A DNA stretch of 5,676 bases from assembly GCA_011620705.1 (NCBI GenBank), contig WOYR01000012.1, positions 1 through 5,676 on the forward strand. The letters run 5' to 3'. The position numbers and the translations under genes are program-made. Shown here piece after piece: positions 1-5,342 of this stretch. The DNA comes from Microbacteriaceae bacterium (GTDB taxonomy: Bacteria; Actinomycetota; Actinomycetes; Actinomycetales; Microbacteriaceae). Within the stretch, counting starts at the first letter, position 1; each line of letters opens with the position of its first letter. The notes under the pieces are model-generated. The model made no database searches. It worked only from the letters and a program-made list of their open reading frames with translations, and was not told the DNA's origin.

Positions 1-1502
1 CCACGAGCACGGGCATCTCGCTGCCGACCGGTTCGAGCGCGAACCCCGCATTCAACATCACGTCGTCGCAGCCCTGGGCTGTGGTCCCCGGGTCGGGCGG
101 GGATGCGGAGTTCCGCTACGAGATCGACAACTCGAAATACGGTTCCACCGGCATCATCCGGCTCCGCGCCACCGGCAAGGTCGGCAACGAGACCCGCTCC
201 GTCATCGCCGACCTGAAGCAGAACGGTTTCAACGACTACGTGTACTACACGAACTTCGAGGTGCAGGATCCGACCATCAGCGGGGAATCGGCGAGCTGCG
301 GCAACTACTACTGGCTGCGCCCGGGGAGCTGCACCGACATCCAGTTCGCGCCCGGCGACGTACTGCGCGGCAAGGTGCACTCGAACGACCGGCTCCTGGT
401 CTGCAACTCCGACTTCAAGGGAGCGGTGACCACAGCAAGCCAGACCACCCCGCTCTACGCGATCAACGGCGGATGCGGCGACGCCACCTGGGAGTCGGGC
501 AAGCCGATCAAGACCAAGTCGATCGACATGCCGCCGACCAATCAGGAGATGCGAAAGGAGACGCGCAACGACCTGCCGTCGGAGGTGCCCAAGCCCGGAT
601 GCTTGTACACCGGTCCGACCAGTATCACCCTGAACAGCAACGGGACGATGACGGTGGTCTCTCCGTGGACCAAGTTCACCAACTACTCGAAGACGACCGG
701 GATCCCGAGCACCAATCCCGCCCGTTGCGGGATCCCAGGAACCGCAGCCGGTCAGCTCGGCAGTTCAGCGGGCGCAACCTTCGCGGTCCCCACCGACAAC
801 CTGGTCTTCGTGCAGAACGTGCCGTCCGACACGACGGACCCGAACTACTGGTCGAGCACGGCCAAGCCGGCGGCCTTCACCTGCACGACCGGGACCACCA
901 ACGGCCGTAGCAAGGAAGGCTGGACCTTCGGCAGCCTCGCCTACCCCCGCGCCAGCGAGGATCCGCCCCTCACCTCGACGGTGTCCGCACCCGCATACGG
1001 ATGCCGCCACGGCGACGCATACACCAGCGGCACGCTCAAGGGCCACATGACCATCGCCTCGGAGAACTACATCTACATCGTCGGCAACCTGCTCTATTCC
1101 GACAACCAGCAGGATCTGCTCGGTCTGGTGGGGAACAACGCGGTCTGGATCTGGAACCCGATGAAGAGCATCAACTCCTCGGGGCCGAGCGGGACCGCAC
1201 TGCTCGCGCAGAACCGGACGATCTACGGTGCGATCCTCTCCGTCGCGCACACCGTGCAGGTGCAGAACTACCAGATCGGTGGCGCCCGCGGCACCCTGAA
1301 GGTCGTCGGCAGCATCGCGCAGAAGTTCCGTGGGACGGTCGGTCAGGGCTCGAACGGCTTCCTCAAGGACTACGGCTACGACACCCGTCTGACCTACCAG
1401 TCGCCGCCGAAATTCCTGATGCCGACCTCAACCACCTACAACACGACTCAGATCGCCGGCGTGCCCGCCGCATTCAATCCGGACGGGAGCCCGAGATCAT
1501 GA
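1..1502 (+). CDS. PilX-like type IV pilus-associated protein, 5'-partial
   Basis: The reading frame is open from the window edge (first full codon at 3) to TGA at 1500-1502, giving 499 residues of a longer protein. The GTG at 81 is an internal valine codon, not the start. The visible part is rich in Thr, Ser, Asn and Gly, has eight cysteines and no obvious membrane helix, which suits a secreted or surface protein. The C-terminal part (about 1050-1430) holds the pattern I associate with large actinobacterial proteins annotated as PilX N-terminal-domain proteins: NYIYIVGNLLYSD, LLGLVGNNAVWIW, then GSIAQKFRG (1308-1334), DYGYDTRL and SPPKFL. The missing N-terminus would be expected to carry a prepilin-like signal and hydrophobic helix; this cannot be checked here. 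Its stop overlaps the pilD start, so it belongs to the same operon. A minor-pilin, tip or adhesin role is inference from family and context. Recognition is from memory of the pattern, not from a search. Confidence 0.8.
   Translation, partial: TSTGISLPTGSSANPAFNITSSQPWAVVPGSGGDAEFRYEIDNSKYGSTGIIRLRATGKVGNETRSVIADLKQNGFNDYVYYTNFEVQDPTISGESASCGNYYWLRPGSCTDIQFAPGDVLRGKVHSNDRLLVCNSDFKGAVTTASQTTPLYAINGGCGDATWESGKPIKTKSIDMPPTNQEMRKETRNDLPSEVPKPGCLYTGPTSITLNSNGTMTVVSPWTKFTNYSKTTGIPSTNPARCGIPGTAAGQLGSSAGATFAVPTDNLVFVQNVPSDTTDPNYWSSTAKPAAFTCTTGTTNGRSKEGWTFGSLAYPRASEDPPLTSTVSAPAYGCRHGDAYTSGTLKGHMTIASENYIYIVGNLLYSDNQQDLLGLVGNNAVWIWNPMKSINSSGPSGTALLAQNRTIYGAILSVAHTVQVQNYQIGGARGTLKVVGSIAQKFRGTVGQGSNGFLKDYGYDTRLTYQSPPKFLMPTSTTYNTTQIAGVPAAFNPDGSPRS
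1485..1489 (+). promoter_or_regulatory. Ribosome binding site for pilD
   Basis: GGGAG lies nine bases before the ATG at 1499, inside the end of the upstream gene. It supports the overlapping ATGA start over any later Met codon and suggests translational coupling. Confidence 0.5.
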
Positions 1503-2332
1503 TCGGAGCCGCCGCCCCGCTCATCGCCCTCGTCGGAGTCACCGGTCTCGCGATCGGCTCCTTCCTCAACGTGGTCGTGTACCGCGTGCCCGCCGGCATG
1601 TCGGTCGTGCGTCCGCGCTCGGCCTGCCCGAACTGCGGTCACGAGATCACCGCGCGCGACAACGTGCCGGTGCTGTCGTGGCTGCTGCTGCGCGGCAAGT
1701 GCCGCGACTGCGCCGAGCCCATCTCGAAGCGGTATCCGCTCGTCGAGCTCGCGGGCGCCGCCGCCTTCGTCATGGTCGGGCTCTGGGCGGCGCCGCAGTT
1801 CGCCGTGGCATCCGGCGTGACGGCGGTTGTGGCGGCGGTGCTGCACCTCGTCGCGCTCCTCTACCTCGCGGCCATCAGCCTGGCGCTCGCGATCATCGAC
1901 ATCGAGACGCACCGGCTGCCGAACGTCATCGTGCTGCCGGGCTACGCGGTGGGCGCGGTGCTCCTCGGCACTGCCGCCCTGCTGCAGGGCGATCTCATGG
2001 GGCTCGGACGGATGGCGGCGGGAGCGGGCATCCTGTTCGCCTTCTACTTCGTGCTGGCGATCATCTCGCCGCGCGGCATGGGCATGGGCGACGTCAAGCT
2101 CGCCGGCGTGCTCGGACTCTTCCTCGGCTCTCTGGGCTGGGGTCAGCTGGCAGTGGGGGCGGGCGCAGCATTCGTGCTCGGCGGGCTGTTCAGCATCATC
2201 CTGCTCATCACCAGGCGCGCGGGGCGCAAGAGCGGCATTCCGTTCGGGCCCTGGATGCTGCTCGGTGCATGGGTGGGTGTGTTCGCGGGCCAGGCGATCG
2301 CGGGGAGCTACCTCGCCATCGTGGGTCTCTGA
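1499..2332 (+). CDS. pilD: Prepilin peptidase / N-methyltransferase (PilD, GspO family)
   Basis: This 277-residue membrane aspartic protease should remove the leader peptide of type IV prepilins at the cytoplasmic face and N-methylate the new N-terminus. The N-terminal GSFLNVVVYR (20-29) is the family signature. Four cysteines in two CxxC pairs (C43/C46 and C68/C71) form the zinc-binding cytoplasmic loop that marks the bifunctional type. The two catalytic aspartates of the GxGD-type family are visible: D134 in IDIETHRLPN and D198 in GMGMGDVKLA. IPFGPW (247-252) matches the conserved C-terminal segment. Roughly seven or eight hydrophobic helices are evident, and the length fits the family. The ATG start overlaps the previous stop as ATGA. 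All key residues are present, so it should be active. Its substrates are presumably the pilins encoded upstream, outside the window. Confidence 0.95.
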   Translation: MIGAAAPLIALVGVTGLAIGSFLNVVVYRVPAGMSVVRPRSACPNCGHEITARDNVPVLSWLLLRGKCRDCAEPISKRYPLVELAGAAAFVMVGLWAAPQFAVASGVTAVVAAVLHLVALLYLAAISLALAIIDIETHRLPNVIVLPGYAVGAVLLGTAALLQGDLMGLGRMAAGAGILFAFYFVLAIISPRGMGMGDVKLAGVLGLFLGSLGWGQLAVGAGAAFVLGGLFSIILLITRRAGRKSGIPFGPWMLLGAWVGVFAGQAIAGSYLAIVGL

Positions 2333-2337
2333 GTGGG

Positions 2338-2349
2338 GGAGAAGAAAGG
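2338..2349 (+). promoter_or_regulatory. Purine-rich ribosome binding site for pilM
   Basis: A GGAG core followed by an A/G-rich run precedes the ATG at 2352. GGAG sits at 2338-2341 (10 bases upstream), and an AAAGG at 2345-2349 is only two bases upstream. The first is the likelier contact. The 19-base pilD-pilM gap shows no room for a separate promoter. Confidence 0.5.
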
Positions 2350-2351
2350 TC

Positions 2352-3401
2352 ATGGCTAGATCAATTGTCGGGCTCGACATCGGGCATGGAGTGCTGCGCG
2401 CGGCGGAGGTGGCCAACCCGGCCAAGCCCCGGCCGACGCTGCTGCGCTACCACGAGATGTCGGTGCCGATCGAAGCAGTCAACCGGGGCGAGGTCACCGA
2501 CCCGGCTCTCGTCGCACAGGCGCTGAAGGTGATGTGGTCGCGAGCCAAGTTCGGCACCAAGGATGTCGTGCTCGGCATGGGCAACCAGCGCGTGCTCTCG
2601 CGCGACTACAGCGTCCGGGCGCAGCCGCTGGACCGCATCCGCGAGTCGCTGCCGTTCCAGGTGCAGGACCTGCTGCCCGTCCCGGTGGCGGATGCGCTGC
2701 TCGACTTCTACCCGATCTCGCGCGAGATGACCGATCAGGGTCCGATGATCAACGGCCTGCTCGTCGCCGCGATCAAGGAGGCCGTGCTGGGCAACGTCGA
2801 GGCGGTCGAGGGGGCCGGCTTGCACGTGGCGGAGGTCGACCTGATCCCGTTCGCCCTGACCCGCCTGCTGCTCGGCTCCTCGAGTTCGACCGGGGTGACC
2901 GCGCTCGTCGACATCGGCGCCTCCACCACCAACGTGGTCATGGCCATCGGCGGGGTTCCGCACTTCGTACGGGTGCTGGCGTCGGGGTCCCGCGAGATCA
3001 GCGACGCGATCGTCGCCAAGCACGGCATCGCCTTCGACGACGCCGAGCGGATCAAGCGGCAGTTCGGAGTCGCGCCGCAGGTGGTCACGCCCGAGCAGCG
3101 CCCTGTGATCGACACGATCCACGGCGCAACGGGGGAATTGCTCGGCAGCGTGCGCAATACGATCAGCTACTTCGTCAACAGCCGGCCGAACATGCCCGTC
3201 ACCCAGCTCATGCTCAGTGGTGGCGGTGCCGAGATGCCGGGGATCCGCGAGGCCTTCGCCGAGCTGACCCGGCTGCCTGTCGCGGAGGCGGACCCGTTCG
3301 CCCACGTGGCAGTCGCTAAGTCCATCGCAGCGGACGGCATCCGCGCCGCCCGGAGCAAGGCTCCGGTCGCGATCGGCCTCGCCGTGGGGAGCGTCGCATG
3401 A
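2352..3401 (+). CDS. pilM: Type IV pilus assembly protein PilM (actin-like ATPase fold)
   Basis: The product is a 349-residue cytoplasmic protein of the PilM family, related in fold to FtsA and actin, and has the usual length. The nucleotide-binding blocks are visible: the first phosphate loop GLDIGHGVLRAAEV (7-20), the second phosphate loop VDIGASTTNVV (186-196), and the adenosine-site loop SGGGAEMPG (289-297). The middle stretch with AERIKRQFG matches the family's conserved AExxK region. Known PilM proteins bind the short cytoplasmic N-terminus of PilN and link the assembly platform to the cytoplasmic motor parts. The downstream gene encodes such a PilN. The ATG follows a purine-rich Shine-Dalgarno sequence 19 bases after pilD. 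The stop overlaps the pilN start (ATGA), so PilM and PilN synthesis is probably coupled. Where many homologues have a lysine after the first loop, this one has R16, a conservative change. Confidence 0.93.
   Translation: MARSIVGLDIGHGVLRAAEVANPAKPRPTLLRYHEMSVPIEAVNRGEVTDPALVAQALKVMWSRAKFGTKDVVLGMGNQRVLSRDYSVRAQPLDRIRESLPFQVQDLLPVPVADALLDFYPISREMTDQGPMINGLLVAAIKEAVLGNVEAVEGAGLHVAEVDLIPFALTRLLLGSSSSTGVTALVDIGASTTNVVMAIGGVPHFVRVLASGSREISDAIVAKHGIAFDDAERIKRQFGVAPQVVTPEQRPVIDTIHGATGELLGSVRNTISYFVNSRPNMPVTQLMLSGGGAEMPGIREAFAELTRLPVAEADPFAHVAVAKSIAADGIRAARSKAPVAIGLAVGSVA
3386..3391 (+). promoter_or_regulatory. Ribosome binding site for pilN
   Basis: GGGGAG lies six bases before the ATG at 3398, within the end of pilM. 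It supports the overlapping start and therefore the long cytoplasmic N-terminus of PilN. Confidence 0.55.
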
Positions 3402-4204
3402 GCCTCGCATTCTTGACCAAGCCGATCGGCGGCTCCAAGAAGGGCGCCGCCGACGACACCGACAAGCCGGGCAAGGGCAGGCCGGCCGGCCCCGTTCGCG
3501 GCGGTTCGCCCGCGAGCTCGCATGTCGCGGTCGGCGGCCCACCTCGCGTCGACCTGATGCCGCCCGAGGTGCAGCTCAAGCGGTCGCAGTTGCGGACCCG
3601 GCGATCTCTGCGCCTCGTGCTCTTCGCTGTCTTCCTGGTTGTCGTGGTCGCCTGCGGCGGCGCCTGGGCGTGGAGCACGCTCGCCCAGACCTCGCTCGCG
3701 ACGGCGCAGTCGGAGCAGCAGTCGCTCATCGCCCAGCAGGCCAAGTACTCCAAGGTGACGACGATCCAGGACGCGACCACCCTCATCAAGGCGGCTCAGA
3801 TCGTCGGCGATGCAACCGAGATCGACTGGCAGGACTACCTGAGCAGACTGCAGGCGACCCTTCCGGCCGGCGTCACCCTCGCCACGGTGAGCATCGACAC
3901 GGCGGATCCGATGACGGCGTACGCCCAGTCGGCGACGCCGCTGCAGGGCGACAGGATCGCGACACTCGCCTTCACCGCGACCAGCCCGTCGCTCCCCTCG
4001 ATCCCGGTGTGGCTCGATGGCCTGAAGACGCTGCCGGGATTCGTCGATGCGACGCCCGGCCAGGTCAGCCTGGCCGACGGGGTCTACTCCGCGGATGTCA
4101 CGATGCACATCGGGACGGACGCCTTCGCGAACCGCTTCGACCCGAAGAAGAAGGATGCCGCGAACGCGGGGACATCCAGCGCATCCACCGTTGGGGGGAA
4201 CTGA
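3398..4204 (+). CDS. pilN: PilN-like type IV pilus assembly protein with long N-terminal extension
   Basis: The product is a 268-residue bitopic membrane protein. Residues 1-49 are a polar, Gly/Pro/Lys-rich cytoplasmic tail that looks disordered. RVDLMPPEV (50-58) resembles the INLLP-type motif by which PilN docks into PilM in characterised systems. A basic stretch (61-72) precedes a single transmembrane helix (about 73-92). A short helical, Gln-rich segment that may be a coiled coil (about 95-118) follows, then a globular extracytoplasmic domain with DW at 143-144 and LPAGVTL (155-161), a pattern typical of PilN. The tail after about 245 is low-complexity. Position between pilM and pilO supports the assignment more than raw similarity, since PilN proteins diverge fast. 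The start is fixed by the ATGA overlap and a good Shine-Dalgarno sequence. The extension before the docking motif is unusual, because the motif normally lies close to the N-terminus. Confidence 0.85.
   Translation: MSLAFLTKPIGGSKKGAADDTDKPGKGRPAGPVRGGSPASSHVAVGGPPRVDLMPPEVQLKRSQLRTRRSLRLVLFAVFLVVVVACGGAWAWSTLAQTSLATAQSEQQSLIAQQAKYSKVTTIQDATTLIKAAQIVGDATEIDWQDYLSRLQATLPAGVTLATVSIDTADPMTAYAQSATPLQGDRIATLAFTATSPSLPSIPVWLDGLKTLPGFVDATPGQVSLADGVYSADVTMHIGTDAFANRFDPKKKDAANAGTSSASTVGGN
4193..4198 (+). promoter_or_regulatory. Ribosome binding site for pilO (G6 tract)
   Basis: Six consecutive G residues, followed by AA, lie seven bases before the ATG at 4206, inside the last codons of pilN. They probably serve as a Shine-Dalgarno-like site. 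Confidence 0.5.
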
Positions 4205-4205
4205 C

Positions 4206-5027
4206 ATGCAGACGCACCGGATCATCAGCGGCATGACCGTGTTCCTCATGGTCGTCCTGGTCGCGGCCGGATGGTTCCTGGTCGCTCAGCCGCAACTGGC
4301 TGCCGCCGACACCGCGAACAAGACCCTGGCCGGGGTCCAATCGCAGACCGCGGCGACGCGGGCGACCATCACGCGCCTGATGGGCGAGCAGAAGAAGCTG
4401 CCGAGCCTCACCAAGGACCTGGCAGCGCTTCGCCTCTCCATCCCGGCAGGGGCCGAGAGCTCGGCGTACATCAATGGGCTCGACGCGCTGGCCGCAGCGT
4501 CCGGGGTGACGATCACCGAGCTGAAGCTGGACGATCCTGTGGCCTACTCGTCACCGGTACCCGCCGCACCCGCTCCCGCTGCGGCGGGCGCGAAGCCCAG
4601 CCCGACGCCAACTCCGACGCCAACTCCGACGCCCACTCCGAAGGCTGCGCATGCGGCTGCCGCAGCGGGATGGACTCCGCCGAGCGACGCGCGGATCACC
4701 GGATCCAACTTCATCGCGATCCCGGTCTCCGTCTCGACCTCGGGTGACTGGCCGACGACGCTCGCCTTCATCAAGGGCTTGCAGAGCGGGCAGCGGCTGT
4801 TCCTGGTCACCGGCCTCTCCACCGAGCAGGACACCAGCGGCGCGCTGAAGGCGACGGTCAAGGGCTACATCTACGTGCTGCTGGACCCGGCGTCTGCGAA
4901 GGTCGACGCCGCGGCGGCCACCACGCCCGCCCCGACCCCGACGGTCACCCCGACCCCGACGGTCACCCCGAACCCGTCGGGCTCCGCGACGCCCACTCCG
5001 ACGCCGAGCCCGACGCCTGCCAAGTAG
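4206..5027 (+). CDS. pilO: PilO-like type IV pilus assembly protein with Pro/Thr linker and tail
   Basis: The product is a 273-residue bitopic protein. A short cytoplasmic N-terminus is followed by a membrane helix (about 7-27), a helical region with coiled-coil character (about 30-75), and a two-part extracytoplasmic domain. The halves (about 76-116 and 156-228) look like the ferredoxin-like PilO core: SAYINGLDALAAASGV in the first, and DWPTTLAFIKGLQSGQRLFLV then KATVKGYIYVLL in the second. They are separated by an Ala/Pro stretch and a P-S/T-P tract (131-145). A second Pro/Thr-rich tract forms the C-terminus (239-273). Known PilO pairs with PilN to form the membrane alignment complex. Only one base separates it from pilN. 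It appears to be the last gene of the operon, because a strong hairpin follows. The assignment rests on gene order plus architecture; the Pro/Thr segments are not part of textbook PilO. Confidence 0.85.
   Translation: MQTHRIISGMTVFLMVVLVAAGWFLVAQPQLAAADTANKTLAGVQSQTAATRATITRLMGEQKKLPSLTKDLAALRLSIPAGAESSAYINGLDALAAASGVTITELKLDDPVAYSSPVPAAPAPAAAGAKPSPTPTPTPTPTPTPKAAHAAAAAGWTPPSDARITGSNFIAIPVSVSTSGDWPTTLAFIKGLQSGQRLFLVTGLSTEQDTSGALKATVKGYIYVLLDPASAKVDAAAATTPAPTPTVTPTPTVTPNPSGSATPTPTPSPTPAK
4602..4637 (+). repeat. Three tandem 12-bp units encoding P-T repeats in pilO
   Basis: The unit CCGACGCCAACT occurs at 4602-4613 and 4614-4625 exactly, and at 4626-4637 with one change (A to C at the ninth base). 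It is in frame and encodes part of the Pro/Thr linker at residues 131-145. A 12-bp period keeps the frame if the copy number changes. Confidence 0.9.
4932..4967 (+). repeat. Two perfect tandem 18-bp units in the pilO 3' end
   Basis: CCGACCCCGACGGTCACC is repeated exactly at 4932-4949 and 4950-4967, in frame, encoding PTPTVT twice in the C-terminal tail of PilO. Flanking codons continue the Pro/Thr pattern without exact repetition. Confidence 0.92.
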
Positions 5028-5044
5028 CGAACGCTGCGAAGCAG

Positions 5045-5090
5045 GGGGCCGTCCGTCCGCGCACAGCGGAACGGGCGGCCCCTCGCTCAT
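5045..5090 (+). terminator. Likely intrinsic terminator of the pilus operon
   Basis: The arms 5045-5056 and 5071-5082 pair over 12 base pairs with one G-U wobble. Inside them, 5057-5060 pairs with 5066-5069 around a five-base loop, so 5045-5082 can fold into one nearly continuous GC-rich hairpin. It begins 18 bases after the pilO stop. The following bases (TCGCTCATT) are only moderately U-rich, as is common for actinobacterial terminators. Position and stem strength make it convincing, although the tail is weak. Confidence 0.8.
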
Positions 5091-5119
5091 TGCGGCAGAT
5101 TGCGCCGACGGGCTACACT
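5090..5119 (+). promoter_or_regulatory. Candidate housekeeping-sigma promoter for rpsL
   Basis: TTGCGG (5090-5095) and TACACT (5114-5119) are separated by 18 bases and resemble the -35 and -10 boxes (three of six and four of six consensus bases). They sit directly after the terminator hairpin and face rpsL. Transcription would start near 5126, leaving a leader of about 215 bases. A promoter is expected here, because the preceding operon is terminated and ribosomal protein genes need strong independent expression. Confidence 0.55.
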
Positions 5120-5278
5120 TGAGCATGTGTGTGCGCGTCACGCACGCTTCCCCTGCCCCGAATATGAGCCGGCCCGGCTGTGTCCCATTCACAGCAGGTC
5201 GGCGAGTCTTCATGTGCGGGAAGGGCCGAACGGCCCCCACGGCATATCCGCCAGCAGTCCCGGAACGGTTCCGGCCCG

Positions 5279-5318
5279 GGTGACGGATTGCGATGGAAGT
5301 CCATCAACCGCTGTCACC
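5279..5318 (+). other. Composite hairpin just upstream of the rpsL ribosome binding site
   Basis: GGTGAC at 5279-5284 pairs with GTCACC at 5313-5318, and GATGG at 5292-5296 pairs with CCATC at 5301-5305 around AAGT. Extra pairs between them are possible (5285-5286 with 5308-5309, and 5288-5289 with 5306-5307). The structure ends 13 bases before the Shine-Dalgarno sequence, which stays outside the stem. Confidence 0.45.
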
Positions 5319-5331
5319 GTGCAGCGACATC

Positions 5332-5337
5332 AAGGAG
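5332..5337 (+). promoter_or_regulatory. Ribosome binding site that fixes the rpsL TTG start
   Basis: AAGGAG, a strong Shine-Dalgarno match, lies five bases before TTG at 5343. No ATG or GTG sits at the position demanded by the conserved S12 N-terminus, so this site is what identifies the start. Confidence 0.85.
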
Positions 5338-5342
5338 CACTT

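Larger units (their letters stand above)
5126..5342 (+). promoter_or_regulatory. Structured 5' leader of rpsL, no supported gene
   Basis: This is the presumed untranslated leader between the candidate promoter and rpsL. Possible stems seen by eye are 5129-5135 with 5141-5147 (seven pairs including one wobble, five-base loop), 5177-5182 with 5190-5195 (six pairs, competing with 5167-5171 and 5175-5179), 5223-5227 with 5232-5236 (GGCC-rich, GAAC loop), 5260-5264 with 5270-5274, and a composite hairpin at 5279-5318. Such a series in a ribosomal-protein leader suggests attenuation, autoregulation or RNA processing, but GC-rich DNA forms stems easily by chance. I do not recognise a described riboswitch or ribosomal-protein leader family. 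Confidence 0.45.

Noticed and set aside
81..83. GTG as the start of the first gene
   Set aside because: The same frame is open to the window edge with similar composition, and no Shine-Dalgarno sequence precedes the GTG, so it is an internal valine.
1448..2425. Long minus-strand open frame opposite pilD
   Set aside because: Its product is a low-complexity Arg/His/Glu/Asp/Ala-rich string with no domain. It is the usual antisense shadow of a high-GC gene, and the plus strand holds the complete, motif-bearing pilD.
3641..3655. Lipobox-like VVVAC (residues 82-86) in PilN
   Set aside because: The cysteine lies deep inside the membrane helix after a 70-residue cytoplasmic tail, so this is not a lipoprotein signal peptide.
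4193..4198. G6 run at the end of pilN as a phase-variation switch
   Set aside because: Six bases is short for slippage-driven switching in high-GC DNA. The run is explained by its place as the pilO ribosome binding site, and a frameshift there would alter only the last PilN residues.
2361..4249. Minus-strand open frames opposite pilM and pilN (2361-3542 and 3167-4249)
   Set aside because: They lie opposite genes with recognisable motifs, give Arg-rich proteins without recognisable features, and overlap each other.
4596..4967. Repeats in pilO as a CRISPR-like array
   Set aside because: The units are directly adjacent without spacers and are in-frame codons for Pro/Thr tracts.
5100..5119. TTGCGC at 5100-5105 as the -35 box for rpsL
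   Set aside because: It would leave only eight bases before the -10 box; TTGCGG at 5090-5095 gives 18 bases and is preferred.
5164..5283. Possible 39-codon leader peptide in the rpsL leader, starting at ATG 5164
   Set aside because: There is no Shine-Dalgarno sequence before the ATG, no run of regulatory codons, and no recognisable peptide. A chance frame of this length is expected.
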